DNA from: CALECP01 sp964389925
GTDB lineage: Bacteria > Chloroflexota > Anaerolineae > Promineifilales > Promineifilaceae
DNA: 64,000 nucleotides
Assembly: GCA_964389925.1 (NCBI GenBank)
Contig: CAYMGE010000003.1
Location: 61,400 to 125,399, forward strand
Direction: 5' to 3'
Part shown: positions 41,761 to 50,670 of the stretch, piece by piece
How the letters are laid out: every line of letters starts with the position of its first letter
Numbering within the stretch: the stretch's first letter is position 1
Position numbers and translations under genes: made by a program
Notes under the pieces: model-generated
The model's input: only the letters and a program-made list of their open reading frames with translations
The model's database searches: none
Told to the model about the DNA's origin: nothing

Positions 41761-42693
41761 TTAGGCTTCGCGATCGCGTACAAGGTCGATAATTGATTCA
41801 AGTTCGTCGCGGGCAGTTGTATGGGGAAGTTGGTAGAGGGCTTCGCGGGCTTTTTGCGCCATGTTGTCCGCCTCAATACGGGCAACATCAACCGCGCCAG
41901 ACTCGCGGAGTTGCTGCATCATGCGTGCAACGGGGTCATCATCCTCTACTTCTAAAACAGCCGCATGTCCATTCCCGTTCACTGTGGTCATGGCGACACC
42001 GCGATTTTGTGCCATGTCGAGACCTGCTGGCTTGCCCATTGTTTCGGGATCGCCGATCAGGTCGAGAATGTCATCGACGATTTGATAGGTGAGACCAACA
42101 TAGCGACCATACTCGCGTAAACAGGTGCGCGTCTTTTCGTCGGCTCCCGCAAGAATTGCGCCTAGCTCGGCCGAAGCAATAAACAAACTCGCCGTTTTGC
42201 GCTCAATCACCATCTTATATGTCTTGCGATCCATCACGCCAGCTTTGGCTGCTTTCGCCTGAATTGTCTCACCTTCGACGAGTGTGACCGCTGCATCTGC
42301 CATCACGCGATTGGCTTCAATACCTAACGGAGCCATCATCGCGTACACTTTGGCAAACATGTAGTCACCTGTAAGCAAGGCAAACGTGCGTCCCCAGCGT
42401 GCGTGGACAGAGACTTGACCGCGACGCATCGCGCTATGGTCGTTGATGTCGTCGTGGACGAGGGTTGCCGTGTGGACGAGTTCGACAGCCGCCGCCGCTT
42501 TGGCAATATCTGCCATGTCCTCGCCGCCAGCCAGTGCAAATGCGAGCAGGGCAATGCGCGGCCGAATGCGTTTACCACCCGACTGGATGATGTGCATACT
42601 CGCGTCGTGTAGCGTCGTGACATCACTGTTGATTGAATTTTGCATTGCTGCCTCGACAGCAGCTAAACCTGTTTGAATGCGGGTTTCTAGCAT
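41761..42693 (-). CDS. Polyprenyl diphosphate synthase
   Basis: Extends allylic diphosphates with isopentenyl diphosphate to form the chain of quinones or the lipid carrier. 310 residues, all helical. The first Asp-rich motif is D81-D-I-N-D85 followed by HSAMRRG, preceded by GGKRIRP; the second is DDILDLIGD near 210. A loop NGNGHAAVLEVEDDDP near 245 is unusual for the family. ATG 42693 has AAGGG upstream; in-frame starts up to 42753 are less likely. A TATAAT at about 42775 gives an 80-nt leader. Chain length cannot be read reliably. Confidence 0.9.
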   Translation of the reverse strand: MLETRIQTGLAAVEAAMQNSINSDVTTLHDASMHIIQSGGKRIRPRIALLAFALAGGEDMADIAKAAAAVELVHTATLVHDDINDHSAMRRGQVSVHARWGRTFALLTGDYMFAKVYAMMAPLGIEANRVMADAAVTLVEGETIQAKAAKAGVMDRKTYKMVIERKTASLFIASAELGAILAGADEKTRTCLREYGRYVGLTYQIVDDILDLIGDPETMGKPAGLDMAQNRGVAMTTVNGNGHAAVLEVEDDDPVARMMQQLRESGAVDVARIEADNMAQKAREALYQLPHTTARDELESIIDLVRDREA

Positions 42694-42880
42694 AACCCTT
42701 ATTTCCCTCGGCGGAGAGATCATTGCTCTGCGCTGAACTTTCATAACTTTCAAGAAATTTTGAACGTAATGCGATTATAGTGGCTCGTTAGAGGAGCGTC
42801 AAGCAGCGTGGTGTGGTTTAGTGTGGTGTTTATCTACGGGGGATCGCGTGATTCCATCTAAATTAGGCTAAAATAGCGTC

Positions 42881-44257
42881 ATGGACAAACAGTGGCTCAC
42901 AGAATTAATAGAGATTGTAGGAAAAGAGAACATTTCGACGGCCGATAGCCAGCGCAATCTGCACGGGAAGGATCAATCTTCACATCGGTCAGTATTGCCC
43001 GATGCAATCGTGTGGCCTGAAACGACGGCGCAGGTGAGTGCGATTGCGGCGTTTGCCAACGCCAACCAAATTGCGATCACGGGATGGGGTGCGGGGAGCA
43101 GCTTGGAAGGGAACTCAATTCCGTTGAATGGGGGGATTGTGGTGAATTTCGGCCGCATGTCAAACATTGTCGCGGTGCATTCGGCAGATTTCCAAGTCAC
43201 CGTCCAGCCGGGCATCTTCTACAAAGATATGAACAAAATTTTGGCGCGGGAGGGACTCTTTTTTGCCCCTGATCCCGGCGCAAATGCGAGCATTGGCGGG
43301 ATGATCGCCAACAATGCGTCTGGCACACGCACCGTCAAGTATGGTGCGACTCGTGACAATATACTCGCGCTGGAGGTCGTCTTGGCAAATGGAGAGATCA
43401 TTCGCACGGGATCGCGCTCGATCAAGCAGTCGGCCGGCTATGATCTAACCCATCTATTTACAGGCTCAGAAGGTACGCTTGGGCTAATTACGGAAGCGAC
43501 GCTCAAACTACATCCGCTACCAGAGCATTTTAGCGCGGTCGTGGCGAGCTTTGAGAATACACCGGACGCGGCCGAGGCAGTCTATGGAATCATTGGCAGC
43601 GGAATTACGCCCGCCGCATGTGAGCTACTCGATGCGGATGCAGTGCGCTATATGAACACGATTGAGACGGTCAATTTGCCTGAAAAGCCGACACTGCTGC
43701 TCGAATTTCACGGAGCTAGCGTGGCGACAATTGAGGCGGAGCTAGCGATTGTGCGGGATGTGTGTGTAGAATGTGGGGCGGATCGATTTGAGGTGGGTGT
43801 CGGCCGAGATGAGCGCGACCGTCTCTGGGAAGGTCGTCATAAATTAGGCGAAATCCTTTTCCGCGTCTACCCTGACAGCACCTATCTCATCACCGATGTC
43901 AGCGTTCCGATCTCTGCCTATCCCGTTCTTGCGACCTACACAAATTCACTGCTCGAAGAGCTTGCCATCAAGGGGACGCTCTTTGGTCATGCGGGAGATG
44001 GCAACCTACACACGATTGCCTTTGCACCAAAAGATGACCCCAACCAGCAAGATGTGCTGCAAACATTCAATGATTACGTCGTGCAGAAAGCAATAGAGCT
44101 GGGCGGAACGTGTACAGGCGAACACGGGGTCGGTATTGGCAAGCAGAAATATATGGTTTACGAGCATGGTGAGGCCGCAGTTGGCGTGATGCGGCAAATT
44201 AAGCAGCTATTTGATCCGCGCAATATCTTGAATCCGGGCAAAGTTGTTGCATTGTAG
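42881..44257 (+). CDS. FAD-linked oxidase, GlcD / D-lactate dehydrogenase type
   Basis: Oxidises a 2-hydroxy acid such as glycolate or D-lactate. 458 residues. The FAD-binding PCMH domain has the GAGSSLEGNSIP pyrophosphate loop and PGANASIGGMIANNASGTRT. The C-terminal FAD-oxidase domain ends GEHGVGIGKQKYM and FDPRNILNPGKV. TAAAAT at 42869-42874 ends 6 nt before ATG 42881 and no SD is present: a leaderless transcript is likely. No GlcE/F partner follows, so it is a single-subunit type. Confidence 0.9.
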   Translation: MDKQWLTELIEIVGKENISTADSQRNLHGKDQSSHRSVLPDAIVWPETTAQVSAIAAFANANQIAITGWGAGSSLEGNSIPLNGGIVVNFGRMSNIVAVHSADFQVTVQPGIFYKDMNKILAREGLFFAPDPGANASIGGMIANNASGTRTVKYGATRDNILALEVVLANGEIIRTGSRSIKQSAGYDLTHLFTGSEGTLGLITEATLKLHPLPEHFSAVVASFENTPDAAEAVYGIIGSGITPAACELLDADAVRYMNTIETVNLPEKPTLLLEFHGASVATIEAELAIVRDVCVECGADRFEVGVGRDERDRLWEGRHKLGEILFRVYPDSTYLITDVSVPISAYPVLATYTNSLLEELAIKGTLFGHAGDGNLHTIAFAPKDDPNQQDVLQTFNDYVVQKAIELGGTCTGEHGVGIGKQKYMVYEHGEAAVGVMRQIKQLFDPRNILNPGKVVAL

Positions 44258-44265
44258 GCACAATT

Positions 44266-44733
44266 ATGGGTATGTCGAGCGTTTATTTTCGGTTTGATGA
44301 AGAGACGGTGGCGGCGATTTCGGCCGATCCCCACGACTACATTTTTGGACTTGACTGGGAATGTGACCCAGACGTTCGGGAAATCATGCTCGACATTGAC
44401 CAGTCGTGGCAGGGGATCGCACAGCTATTTGCTGGGCGTGACTACTTCATGGAGTCTGAAGGCACGCTGGCAGAGGTTATTGTCGGTGGGGAGGTGCTGG
44501 CTGTGACAGACGGGATTGCATTTCGGCTGTTTCGGCCGAGTGCTGTCGAGAGGTGGGCAGTCGAGTTAGACAAAGTGACCGACGAGCAATTCAAACTTCT
44601 CTACGATCCAGCAAAAACAAGCGAGCGCGAAGATGCTCTAAACGATTATCTTCTGCCGCACTATAAGGCACTTGTACAGTTTTTCGTGACAGCAGCCAAA
44701 CACAAACAGAGTATCATTACCTATATTTGGTGA
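44266..44733 (+). CDS. DUF1877 (YfbM-like) protein
   Basis: 155 residues beginning MGMSSVYFR and containing M-L-D-I-D-Q-S-W-Q-G-I, the core motif of DUF1877 proteins, whose role is unknown. Cytoplasmic, acidic. It lies 8 bp behind the FAD oxidase gene and its last bases are close to the next gene, so the three genes may form an operon. Confidence 0.8.
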   Translation: MGMSSVYFRFDEETVAAISADPHDYIFGLDWECDPDVREIMLDIDQSWQGIAQLFAGRDYFMESEGTLAEVIVGGEVLAVTDGIAFRLFRPSAVERWAVELDKVTDEQFKLLYDPAKTSEREDALNDYLLPHYKALVQFFVTAAKHKQSIITYIW

Positions 44734-44738
44734 TAACT

Positions 44739-45269
44739 ATGTGGTTTAGAAAGATGAAGCCAAGATATTACTCAATCGGCGAATGGGTCAATTTGGACGG
44801 CGTTCAAATCTGTGTGCATGAAATTTTTGAGTCAACCATTATGAGGTCTGAACGTGAAAAGCGTATTTTGTATCTCAACATTGGTTGTCGCAATCAGAAA
44901 AAAGCGAGTTTTAAGTATGAACCGCGCCACTGGCGGCTCTGTGATGTAGAAGGCCGCGTATTTAAGCAGATCGTTTACTACGAACTCGATAAGGTATGGG
45001 AGATGCAGTATTTTCATGCGCGTTCTCTTGCCCCTACTCAAGAAGCGCGTGGCTGGATCGCTTTTATCATTGCGGATGACACGAAGCCTGACTATATCCA
45101 CTATGAAGAGACGTTTCGCAAGATAGGGCGTGCAGATTTTTTGATTGATCGCACTGTGCTACCCTTTCGTGAACGACCTAAACAAGCAAAAAAGATAGTC
45201 AACCTTGCCAAAGCGAAGCCGCAACGGCGGGGCGGGCTAAGTCAGTGGCTTTGGGGCAAATCCAAATGA
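44739..45269 (+). CDS. Hypothetical protein, possible beta-sandwich
   Basis: 176 residues from ATG 44739. The first 120 residues alternate in the way of a beta-sandwich (VNLDGVQICVHEIFES, ILYLNIGCRN, GWIAFIIADD), similar in style to DUF4352-type domains, but no signal peptide or membrane anchor is seen. The C-terminus is rich in Lys and Arg. Translationally close to the DUF1877 gene (5 bp). I do not recognise the family. Confidence 0.6.
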   Translation: MWFRKMKPRYYSIGEWVNLDGVQICVHEIFESTIMRSEREKRILYLNIGCRNQKKASFKYEPRHWRLCDVEGRVFKQIVYYELDKVWEMQYFHARSLAPTQEARGWIAFIIADDTKPDYIHYEETFRKIGRADFLIDRTVLPFRERPKQAKKIVNLAKAKPQRRGGLSQWLWGKSK

Positions 45270-45279
45270 ACAATCGTCG

Positions 45280-46047
45280 TCATTTCAACAGATGATGAAT
45301 GAGCTGATTACTGGCTAGTGACCATGAATTCGCATTGTCTAGTGCAAATGGCTCGCCCTGAAAGCCAGACATCTTTCCACCAGCTTCTTCCAAAATCAAC
45401 TGTCCTGCGGCGACATCCCACGCGCTCAACTTTGGGTTGAAGTAGGCATCTAGTCGGCCGCTAGCCACCCAACCGAGCGCAATAGCGGCCGAGCCAACAC
45501 AGCGGATTGAGCGCGTTTGATGAATTAGTTGGGTCAGCTTGTCTAGGATTACGTCGCGCATTGCGGGCGGCCGACTCCAATCGTGACCAATAATCGCATC
45601 ACCCAAACTATCTATTCCTGAAACGTGAATCGACTGTCCGTTCAAGAATGCGCCCCGCCCTTTTGTCCCCCAAAACAGTTCATCGCGCATGGGATCATAG
45701 ATCACGCCGACAATTGGCTTGCCTGCCTGCACAACACCGATAGAGACGCTAAAGAGAGGGATGTTGCGACTATAGTTTGTTGTGCCGTCAACTGGGTCAA
45801 TGATCCAAACGTATTCAGCCTCATCACTAAGAGTTGTGTCTTCTTCTTCCGCAAGGAATCCATGAGCAGGGAATTGTTCACGCACACGTGCCACAATCAA
45901 ATTTTGCGCGGCATAGTCGGCATCGGTGACGAAATCACGGAACCCTTTTTTAGTCAGTTCACGTTCACGGCCGAAGCAATCTAAGATGAGTTTGCCAGCT
46001 TCGCGTGCGATGGATTTAGCAGTGGTTAAAATTTTGGTACTCTGCAT
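45280..46047 (-). CDS. suhB: Inositol monophosphatase family phosphatase
   Basis: Mg-dependent phosphatase acting on inositol phosphates or similar sugar phosphates. 255 residues. Metal-site motifs: AEEEDTT (Glu near 65), WIIDPVDGTTNY (Asp-x-x-Asp-Gly) and AWDVAAGQLILEEAGG. Start at 46047 chosen over 46065 by family length. It is convergent with the DUF1877 operon and back to back with an epimerase fragment. The true substrate could be histidinol phosphate or fructose bisphosphate, as this family is broad. Confidence 0.87.
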   Translation of the reverse strand: MQSTKILTTAKSIAREAGKLILDCFGRERELTKKGFRDFVTDADYAAQNLIVARVREQFPAHGFLAEEEDTTLSDEAEYVWIIDPVDGTTNYSRNIPLFSVSIGVVQAGKPIVGVIYDPMRDELFWGTKGRGAFLNGQSIHVSGIDSLGDAIIGHDWSRPPAMRDVILDKLTQLIHQTRSIRCVGSAAIALGWVASGRLDAYFNPKLSAWDVAAGQLILEEAGGKMSGFQGEPFALDNANSWSLASNQLIHHLLK

Positions 46048-46057
46048 AGGTTTCAGA

Positions 46058-46324
46058 TAGGTCAAGATCGGTTGCCAAGCTGTTTTTAATATCGGTCGTG
46101 GACAGAAAACAACGCTTAATCAATTGGTCGAGGCACTGCAAGAAATTGTCGGCCGCAATGTAACCATCAATCATACAGAGCGAAGAAAAGGAGATATTCG
46201 TCACTCATACGCCGATGTGAGCCGAGCGCGTGGATGGGGATTTGCGGCCGAGACTTCCCTTTATGATGGACTGCATGCAACGTATCAATGGTTGAATCGT
46301 GCGAACGAGTCATCGACAACGTGA
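46058..46324 (+). pseudogene. C-terminal fragment of an NAD-dependent sugar epimerase
   Basis: An open stretch of about 88 codons reads VFNIGRGQKTTLNQLVEALQ, then H-T-E-R-R-K-G-D-I-R-H-S-Y-A-D and ends W-x-F-A-A-E-T-S-L-x-D-G-L..TYQWL. This is the tail of GalE/WbpP-like epimerases (FN.G.G...s, R.GD...s.AD..kA, GL..T..W). The N-terminal Rossmann part with G-x-x-G-x-x-G and the catalytic Y-x-x-x-K is absent: the frame closes just upstream, inside the suhB start region. It is a decayed or truncated copy. Confidence 0.75.
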
Positions 46325-47767
46325 TTATTTTCGGCCGATAAACACCCGACCACTCCGCCCATCCATCACAATCGCATCTGATAAATCCGCCTGCAAACCA
46401 ACGTCTTCCAATGCACCGTGCCAGATATTGGGCGCATCCACCCATTCAATCGAGACCGTTCGTTCGTCATCACTACGATTAAAAATCGTCAGCACGTATT
46501 CCCCATCGTAGGCACGACCGTATGCAACCACATCATGATCTGCATAGAGCGGGACAAAACTACCACGACGCAATGCGATGCAGTCGTTGCGAAGGGCGAT
46601 GTAAGATTTTAGGGAAGAGAGGAGGGAGGTGTTCCATGTTTCGGCCGATTCCCAAGGAAACGCCCCCCGACAATATGGATCGTGTCCCCCCGTTAACCCA
46701 ATTTCATCCCCATAGTAAACGTTCGGCGCACCCGGATTGGTCATTTGCGAAAGATACATCAGTTTAACACCTTGCACATCGTTACTCGCAATCGTCATGA
46801 CCCGTGGCGTATCGTGGCTGCCCAACATGTTCATCTGCGCTAGCACAATTTCCTGTGCGTAAAGATGATTGTTGATGCGGTCAAGTTCTGCCAGAAACTG
46901 CTCTCCATTGAGCGTTGCCATGTGACCATATCCTGTGCGGTGCGTGTCGGTTTGGTCCATATTATCGCCAATAAAGTAGCCCAACGTGGCGCGAGTGAAG
47001 TTATAGTTCATCTGTGCGTCAAATTGGTCTCCCTGTAACCAGCGATGTGCATCATGCCATAGCTCCCCAACAATGTAACAATCAGGGTTGACTGCCAAGC
47101 AGCGACGGCGAAATTCACGCCAAAACTCATCATCATCGATCTCATTTGGCACATCTAGCCGCCAGCCGTCTACCCCCATCTCAAGCCAGAACTCACCAAC
47201 GCGCCACAGATATTCACGCACCGCGGGGGTGTCTGTGTTGAATTTAGGCAGTGCGGGAATCCCCCACCAAGCCGAATAGTTGGGGGATGCTGGCGCAAAT
47301 GCGTTGATTGGCCAGCCGTGTATGTGAAACCAATCGACATACGGTGATTCAGGCCCGCACTCCATCAGATGATTAAATTGAAAAAATCCCCGGCTTGAAT
47401 GATTGAGAACGCCGTCAAGCAAAACGCGAATGCCGCGTTTATGCGCCTCATCGAGCATCTCTTTGAAGGCAGCATTGCCGCCTAAAATGGGATCGATCTC
47501 GAAATAGTCATAGGTGTGATACCGATGATTGCTAGCGGATGAAAAAATCGGGTTGAAGTAAATTGCATTAACGCCCAGTTCAACAAGATGATCCAGCTTT
47601 TCAACAACCCCTAATAAGTCGCCGCCCATAAAACCGTTAAAGGTCGGTGTTGCGCCCCATTCTTGGAGGTTAGTTGGTTTAGAGACGCGCTCACTCTTTG
47701 CAAAACGGTCAGGAAAAATTTGATAAAAGATAGCATCTTTCGCCCAGTCAGGTGTGCGAATTGTCAT
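46325..47767 (-). CDS. GH13 alpha-amylase family enzyme (neopullulanase-like)
   Basis: Cleaves alpha-glucans or cyclodextrins in the cytoplasm; no signal peptide. 480 residues. Conserved regions: GVLNHSSRGF (region I), GWRLDVPNEI with the nucleophile Asp (II), VGELWHDA with the acid/base Glu (III) and LGSHDTPR (IV). The N-terminal beta domain typical of neopullulanases is missing, and the enzyme starts at APDWAKDAIFYQIFPDRF-like sequence. GGAAC 8 nt before ATG 47767 decides the start; the frame is open to 47845. The stop abuts the epimerase fragment. Confidence 0.9.
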   Translation of the reverse strand: MTIRTPDWAKDAIFYQIFPDRFAKSERVSKPTNLQEWGATPTFNGFMGGDLLGVVEKLDHLVELGVNAIYFNPIFSSASNHRYHTYDYFEIDPILGGNAAFKEMLDEAHKRGIRVLLDGVLNHSSRGFFQFNHLMECGPESPYVDWFHIHGWPINAFAPASPNYSAWWGIPALPKFNTDTPAVREYLWRVGEFWLEMGVDGWRLDVPNEIDDDEFWREFRRRCLAVNPDCYIVGELWHDAHRWLQGDQFDAQMNYNFTRATLGYFIGDNMDQTDTHRTGYGHMATLNGEQFLAELDRINNHLYAQEIVLAQMNMLGSHDTPRVMTIASNDVQGVKLMYLSQMTNPGAPNVYYGDEIGLTGGHDPYCRGAFPWESAETWNTSLLSSLKSYIALRNDCIALRRGSFVPLYADHDVVAYGRAYDGEYVLTIFNRSDDERTVSIEWVDAPNIWHGALEDVGLQADLSDAIVMDGRSGRVFIGRK

Positions 47768-47910
47768 GAGGTGTTCCTTCTGTGAATAATTTTGATCCAC
47801 GCAAATTATATCGGACGAATAGGCATCCGACTTGTGATTTGGCATTTACAGAGTTTTTGTGAATGTCACTTTTTGAGCGAAATGTTGAGTCTGACAGTAT
47901 AATTTTTGGC

Positions 47911-48378
47911 ATGGCAATCAAGACACTGGCGATGAAATTATTGGAAAAGAAGAAAGTTGACTATACGGCGCACACATATCCGACGACAGAGCGAGACGCG
48001 GAGAAGATCGCTGTGCATTTTGGGGTTGATGCAGGGGAGGTTTTTAAGACGTTGGTGGTCAATCGGCCGAAAAAACCCATCCTCGTCATGCTAGCTGCCA
48101 ACAATCAGCTCAACCTCAAAAAGCTCGCCAAAGTCGTTGGTGAAAAGAAACTCAAAATGGCAACCCATGTCGAAGCTGAACGCCTGACGAAACTACAAGT
48201 TGGCGGGATTTCGCCCCTTGCATTACTCAATAAAGGGTTTGTTATGCTGGCTGATTCATCCATTGAGAGACAAGAGCGCGTTTTTATCAGTTCAGGACAA
48301 CGAGGGATTAATTTGCATATACCTGTTAAAGATTTAATCAAAATGACACGTGCAAAAATCGTTGATGTCGCTATGTGA
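47911..48378 (+). CDS. ybaK: YbaK/EbsC-type tRNA-editing deacylase
   Basis: Hydrolyses mischarged Cys-tRNA(Pro) or Ala-tRNA(Pro). 155 residues with the family lines YPTTERDAEKIAVHFGV, VFKTLVV, catalytic-site Lys in NQLNLKKLAKVVGEKK and VGGISPLA. TATAAT ends 7 nt before ATG 47911 with no SD, so the message is probably leaderless; an upstream in-frame start at 47863 would lie before the promoter. Confidence 0.88.
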   Translation: MAIKTLAMKLLEKKKVDYTAHTYPTTERDAEKIAVHFGVDAGEVFKTLVVNRPKKPILVMLAANNQLNLKKLAKVVGEKKLKMATHVEAERLTKLQVGGISPLALLNKGFVMLADSSIERQERVFISSGQRGINLHIPVKDLIKMTRAKIVDVAM

Positions 48379-48403
48379 TCAAAGTCCACCTTCGACTACC
48401 GAC

Positions 48404-49576
48404 CTAAAGTGAGGGATGTAAAGGAGAACAAATAATAACAGCGGGTTGTCTTTGCACGTGGGTCAGGATAAGCGTGCGTGTTTCTTTTCCTTTGAGGCGT
48501 AGTTGCCGGCGCAGTTGCTCTACGTCGAGGGGAGAACCGCGCTTTTTTAGCGTCACCTGCCCGATGCGACGTTCACGCAGATAGGTGCGGAGGCGTTTTA
48601 GCTGAAATGGGAACCAATCTTCAATGTAAAAGCGGTTTGCAAATGGGGTATCAATTTTGTCGTCGCTGGTTAAGAAGGCAATCGTTTCGTCGATTTGCTG
48701 GGCGTTGAGTTGGGTTGCCAGCGGCCGAACAAGCCGAGCGCGGAGAATAGCGGGATCGGGTTCATAAAGATAGGTTTGGGGTGTAGAAAGTGGTCGCTGT
48801 AGGTCATTAGATCGAACAGAAGAGAGAGTCGCGCCACTAGGAAGTAGTGTAGCGGTCGTTTTTGCACCCATGCGAAGATCGCCGTACCACAGAATTGCTT
48901 CGCGCAGGTCGCCATTGACAGAGATAAATTCGATCTCGGCAGATTGATCGACCTCTCCCAAATCAACCGCCGGGCTAACCTTCACGCCCCATGCAGCTGC
49001 CATATTTCGCCACTTTTCCAGAATCGTGAGCGGCGGCCGATAGCGTGAGAGTGAGTAAATGCGTTTGCCGCGCTCATCACGACGGGCAGGGTCGAAAAAA
49101 AGTGCATCGACTGGAAAGGGAACCAGCGTGAGCAAATCGGCTTGCCGCGTCGTCAAGTTGCTGGCGCGATCATACACGGCGAGGTTGTGCTGCGTGAGGG
49201 CAAGGCGCACGGGGTCGCGGTCAATGGCATGGACGTGCGCGTGTTGGGCAAGGCCAATTGCGTCACCGCCAAGCCCACAGCCGAGATCGGCGACGTGAGC
49301 AAATGGCGCATAGCGTCGGCCGCGATAGCGCGTGATGATCTCGGCCGAACTCATCTCCAGCCCCGCCCGCTCGAATAACATCTCATCCGCTCGACTAAAT
49401 TTCTCCCGCGCCCGCTCGCGCAAGATAGCTGTTTCGATTAGTGCAGTGGCGTTTTGTTTGCCATATTGTTTAGCAAATTGCGTGGCGATTTTTAGGTGAT
49501 TGGTGGGGGTGATAGGTGGGGGAAAGTCGGCCGAAAATGAGCGTAAAAATTCAACCTGTGCAAGCGTTAACGTCAT
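48404..49576 (-). CDS. THUMP-like class I methyltransferase
   Basis: 390 residues. Central SAM site VADLGCGLGGDAIGLAQ, acidic AIDRDP, and the catalytic-type motif F-F-D-P-A-R-R-D in the place of (N/D)PPY. The C-terminal 100 residues form a THUMP-like domain (LRTYLRERRIGQVTLKKRG). Members of this group are suspected RNA methyltransferases, but no activity is established. TATACT ends 7 nt before ATG 49576; no SD. Divergent from the flippase-like gene, whose promoter is also leaderless. Confidence 0.82.
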   Translation of the reverse strand: MTLTLAQVEFLRSFSADFPPPITPTNHLKIATQFAKQYGKQNATALIETAILRERAREKFSRADEMLFERAGLEMSSAEIITRYRGRRYAPFAHVADLGCGLGGDAIGLAQHAHVHAIDRDPVRLALTQHNLAVYDRASNLTTRQADLLTLVPFPVDALFFDPARRDERGKRIYSLSRYRPPLTILEKWRNMAAAWGVKVSPAVDLGEVDQSAEIEFISVNGDLREAILWYGDLRMGAKTTATLLPSGATLSSVRSNDLQRPLSTPQTYLYEPDPAILRARLVRPLATQLNAQQIDETIAFLTSDDKIDTPFANRFYIEDWFPFQLKRLRTYLRERRIGQVTLKKRGSPLDVEQLRRQLRLKGKETRTLILTHVQRQPAVIICSPLHPSL

Positions 49577-49656
49577 AGCGCGTAGTATAACGGATATTGA
49601 TAGCCCATTCATGAGATTATTGCGGCGATGGCGCGGGACTCCCCTACAATTCCCAG

Positions 49657-50607
49657 ATGAGCAAACAACGACTGATGACGCTTCTCAAAATCGCGGTTAC
49701 GCTATTTGGCCTGCTGTTTGTGCTGTGGCAAGTCCCATTCTCACAGATCGTTAGCGAATTACAGCAGGCGCGTTTGAGTGGATTAGGCGTAGCAGTTGGT
49801 CTGATCGTCGTGGGACTGATGATTCGGGCGGTGCGTTGGCTTGTCTTGTTGCGGGGGGTGGGGGGTGAGGTAGGCTTCGGCCGATTGCTACAACTCTACT
49901 TCATCGGCGCATTTTTCAATGGCTTTCTTCCCTCCGGCTTTGGTGGCGATGCGATGCGAATCCTAGAATTGTCGCAAGACGTGCCGCAGGCAACGGCAGC
50001 GGGAACTGTGCTGGTAGACCGCATTTCAGGTCTCGTCGCGTTATTTGTGCTGGCGATTGGTGTACTTGTCATCACGCCCACTGTTTTTCCTGCCGATTTT
50101 GCTCAACAGATTGGCGTTGTCAGCGTGGCAGGCTTATTGGCAGGTACAGTGGCATTGGGCGGCTGGCGACTCGTGCCAGCAATCGAGAAGCTAGTGGGAA
50201 TGCTGCCGAATTTTTTAGGTCGGCCGATCAACAAACTGCTCGCCGCCCTGCGAAAACTTTCTCTCTCGACAATTCTCAAAGCCATTCTGATCTCATTCCT
50301 CTTCAACTTGACGCTGATTGCGATGTGGCAAGCCGTTGGCTGGGCGTTACGCTACGATATTTCGTTTTTCTACTTGATGGGCATTGTGCCAATTTTGTCG
50401 ATTGCGCTGCTTGTGCCATCCGTCGGGGGGCTTGGCGTGCGCGAGGCGATTGCGCCATTGTTATTGATGGGCGCAGGGTTGACGACGGCCGAGGCGGTCA
50501 CGCTCTCACTGACGGTTGCCGTTGTGCAGCGCGTGGCAGAGTTGAGCGGCGCGTTTGTCTATCTGCATGCGACGTGGCAACGCGCTTCGTTGGAGAGTCG
50601 TTCATAA
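49657..50607 (+). CDS. Lysylphosphatidylglycerol synthase TM / UPF0104 family membrane protein
   Basis: 316 residues with eight or so helices. Family motifs: R-W-L-V-L-L-R-G-V, N-G-F-L-P-S-G-F-G-G-D-A and D-R-I-S-G-L, ending with P-S-V-G-G-L-G-V-R-E. Such proteins are proposed lipid or glycolipid flippases. It is 63 bp upstream of a GT2 gene on the same strand; the pairing is frequent and suggests a polyprenyl-linked sugar pathway. TACAAT ends 6 nt before ATG 49657: leaderless start likely. Confidence 0.82.
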   Translation: MSKQRLMTLLKIAVTLFGLLFVLWQVPFSQIVSELQQARLSGLGVAVGLIVVGLMIRAVRWLVLLRGVGGEVGFGRLLQLYFIGAFFNGFLPSGFGGDAMRILELSQDVPQATAAGTVLVDRISGLVALFVLAIGVLVITPTVFPADFAQQIGVVSVAGLLAGTVALGGWRLVPAIEKLVGMLPNFLGRPINKLLAALRKLSLSTILKAILISFLFNLTLIAMWQAVGWALRYDISFFYLMGIVPILSIALLVPSVGGLGVREAIAPLLLMGAGLTTAEAVTLSLTVAVVQRVAELSGAFVYLHATWQRASLESRS

Positions 50608-50670
50608 TCGCAGAAATTTGCTCGTCAGGCGTGTAAAATAGGTGAAGACGATTTATCTTATCTACAAACT

